A DNA stretch of 64,000 nucleotides from Mesorhabditis belari (taxonomy: Eukaryota > Nematoda > Chromadorea > Rhabditida > Rhabditidae): NCBI GenBank assembly GCA_958450365.1, contig CAUEEP010000899.1:124001-188000 (forward strand). Reading direction: 5' to 3'. Below the pieces are notes generated by a model, which was not told the origin of the DNA, did no database searches, and worked only from the letters and a program-made list of their open reading frames with translations. Position numbers and translations under genes: made by a program. Of the stretch, positions 1 through 10,499 are shown piece by piece (position 1 is the first letter of the stretch; each line of letters starts with the position of its first letter).

Positions 1-990
1 ACAATGATTAGTAAGCAATTAGTAAGCTTAGCAATAAGATTTCTTACACCCCAGACGGAATTCCCTCTTTTGTTATACGGAAATATAAGTTTCCAATATC
101 ACCAATACTTGCTAAACTTTTTAATGTGTCACTTCCAACGGCTAAGATCCCTAAATTTTGGAAAGACTCAATAATTTCGCCACTTTTTAAGAAAGGAGAT
201 CGGAACGCGCTTGCAAATTATAGACCCATCGCGCTCACCTCCTCCATTTGTAAAGTCTTAGAGATAATTATTCGCGACCACATTATTTATTATCTAAATG
301 AACATAATCTAATTGATAAAAATCAATTCGACTTTCTTAAAAACCGCTCTACCTCCGACCAGCTAGTTCTCTGTGCGCATGACGGGGTTCTAGCTAAAGC
401 CAAAAACGATCAAACTAGCTGCGTTTTCATTGATTTTTCCAAAGCATTCGATTCTGTTAATCATAGATTTTTCAATCGCCAAACTAAATTCACTAGGTCT
501 CCCCATATCCATCACTAATTGGATTGCAAATTGGCTTACCGAAAGGACTCTTCGACAAATGCAAACACGTTACATTTGGTTCATTACATATCCCTTTAAA
601 TTTGGGGGACCTACAATTACCACAAGGATTGGCCGCTGATCCTGTAAAAGATCTTGGTGTACTGTTAGTTCCCTCTCTAAAATTTGATCCTCACATAAAC
701 TACATTTCCAAAAGAGCTTCTAGAATTTCTAACATAATACTTCGCGCCATTTATTTCCCTAAAATCGCGACTTATCGTAGGGCTTTTATATCCTATTGCC
801 GGCGTTTGCTCGAGTATGGTCACCTTCCATTAAGAAACTTATCACCTTGGTTGAAAATGTCCAACGGCGTTTCACTAAAAAAGCATGCACTCGTTGTTTC
901 CCTTCTTCTCTTATTCCAAATTATGAGACTAGACTTATAATTTTTGATTTAAAACCCCTTTTATATCGCCGTATTTACTTTGATCCCTAG
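1..990 (+). mobile_element. Non-LTR retrotransposon (LINE) fragment, reverse transcriptase part
   Basis: Reading frames encode a LINE reverse transcriptase: a block with FKKGDRNALANYRPIAL, then FIDFSKAFDSVNHR, then after a break the C-terminal part (KDLGVLLVPSLKFDPHINY, RRLLEYATIVWSPS-like). The frame shifts near 470 just after SVNHR, and the catalytic FADD/YADD box with its surroundings is missing between LTERTLR and KDLGV. A further deletion of about 90 bp near 985 removes sequence kept in the inverted copy at 7300-9775. The 5' part lies outside the window. It resembles CR1/Jockey-type LINEs; the clade is not certain. It cannot encode an active enzyme. Confidence 0.85.
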
Positions 991-1012
991 AAGTACACGT
1001 AGTCATCCTTAT

Positions 1013-1280
1013 CAAATAGTGGAAAAAAGATTTTGAATTTTGTAGAGAAGATTCAGAACTTTCTAATAGTATGCAACAGTTATTGGCTGAGGCTTGCAAT
1101 CTTTTTATTTTTAGAAAGATATGTGAGCGCTGGTTTCATTTCTATTACCCTAATATATTTTCATGAGACTTTTGTGGAAAAAGAGCCTGGAAAGAGTTCA
1201 AGAAGGATCTTGAATGTTGTCTCGATTGACAATCAAGTAGCAGAATCAATAAAGAATAATAAAAGCAAATAAAAACAAAA
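1013..1280 (+). pseudogene. Fragment of unrecognised gene, C-terminal coding stretch
   Basis: A frame around 1045-1166 encodes SELSNSMQQLLAEACN followed by FIFRKICERWFHFYYPN. The same peptide recurs in two inverted copies near 6806-6923 and 6958-7069 with mostly conservative amino acid changes, so it was probably once coding. A stop follows at about 1164, and a related frame (RAWKEFKKDLECCLD) continues downstream to about 1230. I do not recognise the family. No start or splice structure is resolved. Confidence 0.35.
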
Positions 1281-1499
1281 ATACAAATATTGTGTTTTGT
1301 TTTCAAAACTAAATCAAAATGATCTTTGAATTATTGCGCAATCTTTTGGTCAACAAAAAAGTTTATTTAAGCAATAAATTCTTTTGAATGGTGCAATAAA
1401 TTGCAAAATTTAGACAGTTGAAGCGATCTATCGAGTTGAAATTGTTCGTTTCCTTTTTCACTTAGACTTTTTCTGTGACTATTCTTTGTCACTCTTAAA
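1281..1499. other. AT-rich spacer inside the inverted duplication
   Basis: No coding frame is seen. The sequence is repeated in inverted orientation at about 6470-6715, upstream of the intact RING/B-box gene, so it may correspond to that gene's promoter and 5' flank. Confidence 0.4.
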
Positions 1500-1770
1500 A
1501 TGTCGATCTTCAAATCGCTCAATTGTGCACTCTGTTTGACGCCGTGTAAGCTTTACTTTGAATTCAAAAAAAGCGCATTATTTTCTTCATTAACTTATTG
1601 TAACAATAGAATTGTATTTCAGACTCTACAACGGCGAATGAGGTAAATACACCGACACAATCTCGTTGTTGTGATATGAAGCAGTGTGCATGAAATGTCA
1701 TGAAGAACAACGAGCAATAGCCCCAGCGAATCGAGCACATCAATGCGGAGATGTGAATTGTTTTCCACCA
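1500..1770 (+). pseudogene. RING/B-box gene fragment (exons 1-2 only), frameshifted
   Basis: Exon 1 (1500-1545, MSIFKSLNCALCLTP) and exon 2 (from 1623 after TATTTCAG) match the first two exons of the gene at 4946-6467 in the opposite orientation, including both splice sites. A single-base loss near 1675 shifts exon 2 out of frame before its CMKCHEEQ motif. Everything after exon 2 is absent. This is a truncated duplicate, not a functional gene. Confidence 0.7.
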
Positions 1771-2149
1771 TAAAATCTCTAAAACCAGAGCTTTTCAAAA
1801 TCTCTCAAAAAGCTATTTTTAGAAAATCAATGGGTCTTTTCATTGGTAAAACCGTAGATTATTTGATTCTACTGTAGTGGTGCAATTTTGCAAGTTGCCA
1901 CATAAAACCATCGAAATCTTTTCGGAACTGGTCTGGATCCAAATGTTTTTCGATTGTTTCGATCGCCCAAAACACTTCGCGTGGATTGGATTAAATGTAG
2001 TGAATGGAGAAAGAAAATGGAGTGATCGGGCAAAGGATGATTATGTTCAGAGCTTCGATTCATCCAAGTTTGGAGTCAGTTTTGAGATTTCAAATAGATT
2101 TTCCAAGCAATTTTTTCAAATTTGGTTTAGTACAAGACAATGTTAACTC
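1771..2149. other. No gene recognised
   Basis: Both strands show only short open frames without family resemblance or convincing splice structure. The frame at 1877-2146 (+) has no recognisable motif. Confidence 0.4.
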
Positions 2150-3085
2150 CTTTTAGTTATGCATTCACATGTCAGATCCAATCAAACAAGGGAACTCTTA
2201 CATAATTCTAGTCAATGATGACGATCATCAAACGCAAGGAAGATACATTTGCCAGAAGGCGGAAAACGTTGAAAAGAGCTGAAAATTATTGGAAATGCTA
2301 AATAAAGCTCTGGAAAACAAACGTCATAGGTGGTGATTTGCGGGATAATCGTTTGACGGGTTTCCAGTGTCAACTTCTTCACCTAAACATCAAGAATGCT
2401 TGTTGAGATGGGATTGGATCAGTCTATCAATCTAGTCTATCAATTCAAGTACTTAAGTTTCTTAAGTCAAGTACTTGGGCTTATTCAATTTACTATAGTG
2501 CTTTTAATGAAGATTTTACTGTGTTCCCTCAGTTGAATCATTCTTTAAAATTGTGCTCAAAAGAAAGGTACCGTAATCGTACTCTTAATACTACTTAACT
2601 AGTTAAAACTACCGTTTACAGTACAGTTTGGGTACTACAAACCTCAGTCATTTGATGAGCTCGATGCTTTTTCATAGTGCACAAGGCGCATAGCTAAAAA
2701 TTGGATTTTCAAAACTTGATCTCAAAACTTACAATTTTTGAGCAATCATTGCAGTTGAACAAGAAGGTTCTAGAAAACTCAGTTAATTTATTTCATTTTG
2801 TTCTTTTACCTTTTCACCACATTCCCCACAGGTTCTTTCATCTTTCGACATTCTTGCAACTTTCATAAACTCAGCCATTCGTTCGGGTAGTTCTCAGAGA
2901 AAGCCTGAATTCATCAGCTGCTTCTTTAGAGTCGAATCAACCTTTCAAAGGATTTTCTGTCGAATCCTGTTTATAATAGAAGCCAAGATTGCATTGTGGA
3001 CAACGGACGGTGAAGGTGAAAACACGATTGGCGGATTGGCCTGGTATTTGGAGTCCCTGTAAATGGACTTGTACTTGACGCCTAC
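2150..3085 (-). pseudogene. RING/B-box paralogue interrupted by a Tc3-like element
   Basis: Reverse-strand exons line up with the intact gene at 4946-6467: second RING half (FTVRCPQC, about 3000-3025), ENPLK and a splice to ELPERMAEFMKVARMSK and RTCGECGEK (2800-2895), FNCNDCSKI (about 2745), LCALCTMKKHRAHQ (about 2660-2705), and VKKLTLETRQTIIPQITTYD (2330-2390). The frame then decays toward 2165. The 5' RING half with CPIC and HCGH should lie upstream of 3085, but a Tc1/Tc3-type element begins exactly there at a TA. The copy has therefore lost its N-terminal half and is unlikely to be functional. Confidence 0.65.
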
Positions 3086-3960
3086 ACTGCTGGACAAAAT
3101 TTTAAAGGCAGTCGAATTTTCACGATTTTTTAGAAAATATTGAATATCCAATAAAATCGTCTTTTAAACATCATTACTATCATAATTTTACATGTATAAC
3201 TGGAAAAATCCAGGAGATGATAATTGGGACTTTTAAAGAAAAACCAAATTTACTCAAAAAGTGCCTCTGGCAAGTGGTCATAATTTTAAAGGCATTTGAA
3301 AAAAAGTTAACAATTTTACCTTAAATCATTTATTTTGTACTTTGAATGCATCTTTTTTTCATTTTTTAAATGTTTACATATCATTTTTTAGATATGGGTA
3401 AAGGGAAAAGATTTTCCGATCAAGAAAAAAGCATTGATGGCTTGAATATGAACAACTGAAGTAACCCCGATATTGCGGGAGAAATCAACCGATCTCCTTC
3501 TGTAGTCGATTCTTATGTCAGGGATCCAACTGGCTATGGTACCAAAAAGCATTCTGGAAAGCAACCAAAAACTACAAAAAGGGATCGACGAGCAATCATT
3601 CGAACGGCCCCAAACTCAACAACCTCCTCAAAAATCAAAGCAGATCTGGAGCTGGGAGTCTCCTCAAGGACAATTCGAAGAGTTTTATCAAAAAAGCAAG
3701 TTGATTGCTCGCAGGCGCATGCAAAAAGCCCCCTTTATTACGCCGATAAATGAAAAGAAGCGGTTGGACTTCGCAGGCAAGAACCAGCGAATTGACTGAA
3801 GCTCAGTAAGTCATAAAATTTGTGTTTGATAATCATTCCAAACTTGGAAATTTTTCGCTTCAGCAGCTTATGGCGTGCTCCTGAAAATAGAATATCCCTA
3901 ATTGTTGGGTAAATTTCAGAGCCACTTTCAAGCGATTGTTTTGTTTTGAATGCGAAAAAG
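3085..3960 (+). mobile_element. Tc3-like DNA transposon, truncated and decayed
   Basis: A TA at 3083-3084 is followed by CACTGCTGGACAAAAT, typical of a nematode Tc1-type terminus. From 3393 a frame reads MGKGKRFSDQEK, then a stop at about 3456, then DPTGYGTKKHSGKQPKT and SSRTIRRVLSKK, matching the paired helix-turn-helix N-terminus of Tc3-type transposases. A frameshift near 3745 moves to EKKRLDFAGKNQ, and a weak SDN...WRAPENR resembles the first catalytic Asp region. No second terminal repeat or rest of the catalytic domain was found, so the 3' end is lost. It has landed in the RING/B-box paralogue. Confidence 0.75.
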
Positions 3961-4269
3961 AGTCAGTTCAGAAAACTTTACAATCAGTCACCATCCATAA
4001 ATGTTAGATGTGCCAAAAAGAATGTAGGATTTATAGGCTCAAAGATTTCTTAATCCAACACTAGATTCAATCGAAAGCTCTGAAAGTGAGCCATTTGTTC
4101 TTTAGATCTAGAAAAATTAGATTGTTTATTGAAAAAAATAGAAACAATCGATCTAGTGGTGAACAAATTGAATAAGGGATGAGTTCCATCAATGACCAAA
4201 CCTCGATCGTTGCTTAAATTTCTCAGCATTGAGTCACAGAAAAAGAAATCACAGTAAAACTTGACAAAG

Positions 4270-4785
4270 ACATAAAAAATAGCGTGAGAATCCATTTATT
4301 GACTAAAAAGGTGGCTTTTTCTTTTTAAAAAAATGACTGATTGTTCCTAAGGATGTCTACTTATTATGTTCATAAACCATTTCTGTCTAGGCACCTTATC
4401 TAGAGAGTTTGAGGTTAAAATGTAAGGATGAGTGATTTCTGATCGTCCTGCATTCAACTACCAGTTTTTTTTGGTCTGTCTTGGCACTTAGGTGTTCCTA
4501 TTTGCGCAGATCACAACCTGCTTCCATATTTCTCTATCTTTCTTTTTAGAAATGAATCTTTAAAGTTTCATTCAACAATCCGACTGGTAGTTGAATACAG
4601 GACGATCAGAAATCACCAATCCTTACATTTTAACCTCAAACTCTCTAGATAATGTGCCTCGACAGAAATAGTTTATGAACATAATAAATAGACATCCTTA
4701 GGAACAATCAGCAATTTTTTTTCAAACGAAAAAACCATCTTTTTAGTCAATAAATGGATTCTCACGCTATTTTTAGGCACTAAAA
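4270..4785. repeat. Inverted (foldback) repeat, arms of about 195 bp
   Basis: The left arm (about 4270-4465) and right arm (about 4578-4785) are near-perfect reverse complements, for example GGATGTCTACTTATTATG on the left and CATAATAAATAGACATCC on the right, separated by about 110 bp. The right arm reappears near 62890-63030 and 63290-63360. No transposase is seen. It lies just downstream of the RING/B-box gene that ends at 4946. Confidence 0.75.
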
Positions 4786-4945
4786 TGGCTTTTGTTATAG
4801 ATAAACACAAAAAAAACACAGACAACAAGTTACATAAAGAAGCTAATATCAGTAACTCCAAGAAATCTTAGGAAGTTCATTCTGACTCATTGAATTTGCT
4901 GAGCAGCTTCTAAACTTTGAAAATAATAAATGCGCCATTTTAGCC

Positions 4946-6467
4946 TTAAACCTCAATCCCAGTGTTACATAATCGCAAATCGCCCAAATATTTCTCACAA
5001 ATCCCCTCAAATTCCTCACCAATACCTCTGAACGTTGTTTTCTCTTTTTCAAAATTCTTTAAACTTACAAGCAATCCGCCTTTTCGTACTCTGCTGGATA
5101 ATAATTTAACCCCTCAATTTTGCCGGCTTTTTCAAGAGCTTTCTGAAGAATCTCTGGAATTTATCACAACAATTTGAAAAATTTACCGCTTGAAAATTGT
5201 GGATTTTTTTTAATCAAATCCGCTTGAAGTTCGGGAAAACAGACGTCATAAGCTTTAATTTGCGGGGTAATCACTTCATAAGTTGCATTCATCAATTTCT
5301 TCACCTGAAATGGAATGTTCTTCTGGTTATTTGTAGATTCTTTTTTTCTACCTCCACAACTTCCAAATCGACAATTTTATGCTGTCGATGCTTTTTCATT
5401 CCACATAAAGAGCAAAGCTAAATTTTGATTTATACTTTCACCTTACACATCACATGAGTGTAGTTTTTGAAATTCTCTAATATCCCTGAAAGCGTTAACT
5501 GAAATATGCACACAATGATCCAAAAATAAACTTCCATTTTCAAAAATGTTTTCTCAACGAACCATTACTTTTCCACAATCGTTACATTGAAACATTTCAA
5601 ACAAAGGCGCCTAAATAGATCTTGGCAACATTAAATCTAAGGGAAAACCTCTTTCTCGCAATCATCACATGTTCTTTTCAATTCAATTTGTCGTTTCTCG
5701 GACAGTTCTCGCAAAAAGACTGAATAATTTTAACGATTGAAGGATGATAGAAAAGCAACCAACCTTTCAATGGATTCTCCCATGATTCTTGAGCATAAGC
5801 GACGCTCCGTTGGCATTGTGGACATTTGAGAGTATATTTAAAGCCCGGATGGGTTATTGGTTTTGACATCTTAGCAAAACACCCATTACATACCCCGTGG
5901 CCACAGTGGAGAATAAATGGTTCTCTTTGTGACTTTTCTATTGAGTCTAATCTTTCATCGTTTTCTAAGTGTACAATGAAATCACCCACATTCTTCATTA
6001 CAAATCGGACACTCAGGAATTGTGATTGATTGCGTTGTTTGAACGTATCCCATCAAATTTTGATCCAACGTAAAGCACCCACTTGAGAGCAATTCTAAAG
6101 CAATCTGATTGTGTTCGTTTTTCAAAGAGAATTTTCTTTGATTACTTTCAAGTTTACTCACCCATCAAGCAATATGAAGGAGGCGCGCTGTACTTGAAAC
6201 AACCGTGGTCTTTGCATTGATGTGCTCGAATCGCTGGGGCTATTGCTCGTTGTTCTTCATGACATTTCATGCACACTGCTTGAATATCATAACAAAGAGT
6301 TTGTGCCGGTGTATTTACTTCATTAGCCGTTTTTGAGTCTGAAATACAATTCTTTGAATTTTTGTTAGAGTAAGTTAATGACAAAAATAGTGCTCTTTTT
6401 CGAATTCAAAGCAAAACCTACACGGCGTCGAACAGAGTGCACAATTGAGCGATTTGAAGATCGACAT
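4946..6467 (-). CDS. RING-finger and B-box (TRIM-like) protein, apparently intact
   Basis: Eleven exons join into 1020 nt, exactly 339 codons plus stop: 6422-6467, 6162-6338, 5990-6094, 5764-5946, 5649-5719, 5569-5610, 5454-5498, 5352-5417, 5187-5304, 5069-5153 and 4946-5027. Introns are 33-83 nt. Seen in order: an N-terminal Cys-rich segment (CMKCHEEQ...HQCKDHGCF, residues 35-65), a RING finger (CPICNEEY..., HCGHGVCNGCF, CPQC, about 105-160), a B-box-like zinc region (RTCDDCEKE, FQCNDCGK, LCSLCGMKKHRQH, about 187-240) and a helical C-terminal part. RING proteins are typically E3 ubiquitin ligases; substrate unknown. The end matches the gene at 63510-64000, including intron positions, which supports the model. 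The 36-nt intron at 5418-5453 and the acceptor at 6095 are the least certain. Confidence 0.8.
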
Positions 6468-6805
6468 TTGAAGAGTGACAAATAATAGTCACAGAAAAAG
6501 TCTAAGTGAAAACGGAAACGAACAATTTCAACTCGATAGATCGATCCAACTGTCTAAATTTTGCTATTTATTCCACCATTCAAAAGAATTTATTGTTTAA
6601 ATAAATTTTTTTGTTGACCAAAAGATTGCGCGATAGTTCAAAGATCATTTTGATTTAGTTTTGAAAACAAAACACAATATTTGTATTTTTGTTTTTATTT
6701 GCTTATTTGCTTTTATTATTCTTTATCGATTCTGCTACTCGAGACAACATTCAAGATCCTTCTTGAACTCTTTCCGTGGCTCTTTTTCCACAAAAGTCTC
6801 ATGAA

Positions 6806-7069
6806 AATATATTAGGGTAATGGAAATGAAACCAGCGCTCACATATCTTTTTAAAAATAAAAAGATTGCAAGCCTCAGCCAATAACTCTTGTATACTATT
6901 AGAAAGCTCTGAATCTTCTCTACGAAATTCAGAATCTTTTTTCCACTATTTTGTAGATAGAGGAGAATCAGAGCTTTCTAATAGTATAAAACAGTTATTG
7001 GCTGAGACTTGCAATCCTTTTATTTTTGAAAAGATATGTGAGCGCTGGTTTCATTCCCATCACCTTAAT
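6806..7069. repeat. Palindrome with arms of about 115 bp
   Basis: Arms at about 6806-6923 and 6958-7069 are reverse complements with about 35 bp between them. Each arm carries the LLAE-CN-FIF-KICERWFH coding stretch also found at 1013-1180. The right-arm frame reads ESELSNSIKQLLAETCNPFI and then a matching KICERWFHSHH. The palindrome lies at the edge of the inverted duplication shared with 1013-1770. Confidence 0.75.
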
Positions 7070-7299
7070 ATGTGAACGTTGGCCGAAACAGATTACTTAA
7101 ATTAAATACTATCTGCTAATTGAATAAATACTTTAAAAAAGTATATACCTGTTTGAAGAATTCTTGGCGCAAAAATTGCAATCAGATGTTCGACAACTTC
7201 TTTCGTCGTCTTCGTTTTAAAGGCCCTCAACGAAACAAATTTTGTAAGAAGGTCCAAAAATCAGAAATATTAAACAAAAGTATTAGGTTGAGGAAAAAG
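7070..7299. other. No gene recognised
   Basis: A 60-codon frame at 7120-7302 (+) is rich in Lys, Asn and Phe and has no family resemblance. This stretch separates the palindrome from the 3' end of the LINE and may include LINE 3' sequence. Confidence 0.35.
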
Positions 7300-9775
7300 T
7301 AATATATATGCTTTATTCAGGGGGCGAATAGAAGCGAATCAGATAATCATAACAGCATATCACATACTGCTACAATACTTTCACAAAAAAGAAAGAAAAC
7401 TAAAAATAGTACAGCAAGACTACAGCTAGGAAACACAGGTACAAAAAGATTAAATATAGGGCAGATTTGACATGACAGTAAGATCTAATTCGTTTACAGA
7501 TGCTTTGAATTTTCCTACAGACGAGAAGATACCAGACGGGAGCCTATTCCAAACCCTACTAATACGATTTGCAAAAGAATGATAAAGGGAAAAATGATGG
7601 GGATGAGAACCGACCGAAATTTGACAAGGATGACTACGTGTACTTCTAGGAATTTCCACAATTTTCAAGAGGCTTTGAAATTCTGGATGCGACTTAGGGT
7701 GGAAAAGAATTTTATAGCAAAAAAATAAGATCAAAGTAAATACGGCGATATAAAAGGGTTTTAAATCAAAAACTATAAGTCTAGTCTCATAATTTGGAAT
7801 AAGAGAAGAAGGGAAACAACGAGTGTATGCTTTTTTAGTGAAACGCCGTTGGACATTTTCAACTAAGGTGATAAATTTCTTAATGGAAGGTGACCATACG
7901 ATGGTGGCATACTCGAGCAAACGCCGGCAATAGGATATAAAAGCCCTACGATAAGTCGCGATTTTAGGGAAATAAATGGCGCGAAGTATTATGTTAGAAA
8001 TTCTAGAAGCTCTTTTGGAAATGTAGTTTATGTGAGGATCAAATTTTAGAGAGGGAACTAACAGTACACCAAGATCTTTTACAGGATCAGCGGCCAATCC
8101 TTGTGGTAATTGTAGGTCCCCCAAATTTAAAGGGATATGTAATGAACCAAATGTAACGTGTTTGCATTTGTCGAAGAGTCCTTTCGGTAAGCCAATTTGC
8201 AATCCAATTAGTGATGGATATGGGGAGACCTAGTGAATTTAGTTTGGCGATTGAAAAATCTATGATTAACAGAATCGAATGCTTTGGAAAAATCAATGAA
8301 AACGCAGCTAGTTTGATCGTTTTTGGCTTTAGCTAGAACCCCGTCATGCGCACAGAGAACTAGCTGGTCGGAGGTAGAGCGGTTTTTAAGAAAGTCGAAT
8401 TGATTTTTATCAATTAGATTATGTTCATTTAGATAATAAATAATGTGGTCGCGAATAATTATCTCTAAGACTTTACAAATGGAGGAGGTGAGCGCGATGG
8501 GTCTATAATTTGCAAGCGCGTTCCGATCTCCTTTCTTAAAAAGTGGCGAAATTATTGAGTCTTTCCAAAATTTAGGGATCTTAGCCGTTGGAAGTGACAC
8601 ATTAAAAAGTTTAGCAAGTATTGGTGATATTGGAAACTTATATTTCCGTATAACAAAAGAGGGAATTCCGTCTGGGGTGTAAGAAATCTTATTGCTAAGC
8701 TTACTAATTGCTGTTTCGACAAGTCTTGATGTGACGATTAGGGCTGCGCAAGTATGTGCGGGGGCGGGAAGAGCAGGGATGCAACTACCATCGTCAACTA
8801 CAAAAACGCGGCAGAAATATTGAGCAAAGGAATTAGCAATTTTGTGATTTTCGAAAATCAACGAGTTGCGAAGGGGGTCAAATATACATTTAATAGAGGA
8901 ATCCTGGTTTGGGTTAATCTTAGAATAGACGTACGAGTAAAAAACCTTGGGACTAGGACTAAAAACGGCTTTCCGTTCAATATTGGCCTCAAATTTCTTG
9001 ACAAACTTAGTTAGCTTGTTTTCTAGATATGCGTAATGGGGGGATCGCGATAACGCCAAGCTGTTTCTAACCTTTGCCTAGCTCGAGATATGTGACTGGG
9101 GTAAGAAAAGGTAGACCTGTTTGAAATAGGTACATTTTCGTCCAACAGCGATTTCATCTCCTCAAAGAAGTCAGCATAACACTCGTTGATGTCCACCTCT
9201 AATCGGGGAAGAAACCTTGCATTGTAGAGCGCTAAAGAAAGAGAGACAGCACCGAAATTACCTTTCCAAAAGGCACGGTTACCATCATCCGGTCCTTTTC
9301 GAGAGGTAAAATGATGCAGAATTAAATTAAAAGACATAGAAAAATGGTTGGCACCACCAATGGGAGGACATGGTGAAATAGCTGAAATCAAATGAGGGGA
9401 ATCGGTTAAAACTAGGTCTAAAATATGCAAACTTTTCCTAAAAGTAGGGAATTTGTTTAAAATTCCTAAGATGTTGGCCGACAGGAAGTTCTCTAAATGT
9501 GGAAAACGCGATAAATTAGGTAAAAGTCCTGGAGAAACAGTTAAAGGAAAATTAAAATCGCCAAGAAGGAAATTTGGATGATTTGGTAGCAAGTAATCTT
9601 CAAGAAATGTAAATGGATGGAAAGAGCCCTGGTTGTTAACATGTGGGGGACGATAAACAATAAAGATACGCGCGGGGGAATCTGAATGAGCGAATATATC
9701 AACGATGATTATCTCGCAAACTGAGACTGATTGACTAGTAACAGGGATAAAGTTAAAAAATCTTTTGAAGTCTCA
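7300..9775 (-). mobile_element. Non-LTR retrotransposon (LINE) with endonuclease and RT parts, defective
   Basis: On the reverse strand, 9775-9060 encodes an APE-type endonuclease: RIFIVYRPP, LLGDFNFPL and LDLVLTD, with ANH where an SDH catalytic motif is expected. The RT part follows (9059-8200), then the C-terminal region to the stop near 7450 (RRAFISYCRRLLEY, ENVQRRFTKKAYTRC). A frameshift lies at a C run near 9040 and another at about 8250, and the catalytic FADD/YADD block is deleted. The 5' end is truncated. The lesions near 8250 and at YADD are identical in the copy at 1-990. Confidence 0.85.
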
Positions 9776-10003
9776 AAAAGTTACATCTGAAGAATAAGCT
9801 CAACTGTATTCTATGGGGTGCGTGAAAGTTATTGACTGCCCTTATAAGCTTTGTAATTTTGCCCACAAAGATCAATTTCATTGTAAACAATGAAAATACA
9901 ATGAATGAAAATAAAAAAAACAGGAACATATGAAATTTTAGACCTTGGCATACGGTAGAAGGGTCAAATTGTAATAGAAAGCTATGTTCATATAAGAGAC
10001 ATA
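9776..10003. other. No gene recognised
   Basis: AT-rich sequence past the truncated 5' end of the LINE. No frame, terminal repeat or RNA fold is convincing. Confidence 0.4.
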
Positions 10004-10318
10004 AAAATTTCTGTTCAGATTTGTGCCATTCCGCCGATCACAGAAACCACTTTGCTCACGATAGGCGTCGGGAGCAGAAATGGTGAACATGAAGTTGGGA
10101 GATTCATTTGCAAGAAATCAGCTGCAACTTGAAGAAACAACAATTATCAGTGTAAAAATCGAATAAATTTTTAAGTCGACGTTACGAATTCGCAAGCAAT
10201 TTGTGAATGACACCTAACTATAAGGGGTGAATGCCCCTTATAGTTAGGTGAAATAAAAATTTCTGTTCAGATTTGTGCCATTCTGCCGCCGGAATTCACC
10301 CCTTATAGTTGGGCGTCA
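10004..10318. repeat. Direct repeat pair with a perfect 17-bp hairpin
   Basis: A 34-bp sequence (AAAAATTTCTGTTCAGATTT...) occurs at 10004-10037 and again at 10255-10288. Between them, 10211-10227 and 10234-10250 form a perfect 17-bp inverted repeat (CACCTAACTATAAGGGG) with a 6-nt loop. A third, variant arm (CACCCCTTATAGTTGGG) lies at about 10299-10315. This looks like a mobile foldback unit with a partial second copy. Confidence 0.75.
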
Positions 10319-10440
10319 ATAAAGCATATGGAATGGGAAATCCATGTGAATTTCTCCGCCAGAGTAGTTATCTAATTTCTGTTTGGTTAAAATGAAAAGT
10401 TATAATCTTAAGCTAATAATAGCAAAGGAACTTTTTTATT
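10300..10440 (+). repeat. Dispersed repeat, copy 1 of 2
   Basis: This about 130-bp block (GCATATGGAATGGGAAATCC ... AAGCTAATAATAGC) matches 24340-24475 at roughly 85-90% by eye, same orientation. No coding content. Confidence 0.65.
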
Positions 10441-10499
10441 TGACCTGAAATGATGGAGAAACTTTTCAATCATTCGAGTCAACTTTGAGATTCTTTTCA

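Noticed and set aside
5678..5998. Reading the 106-codon reverse frame MKNVGDF... as the protein start
   Set aside because: It reads through two introns. Splicing at 5947-5989 restores CPICNEEY and at 5720-5763 joins ENPLK to the B-box part, which the paralogues support.
5826..6029. Forward frame over the RING exon
   Set aside because: Antisense of the conserved CPIC...HCGHGVC...CPQC coding region on the reverse strand.
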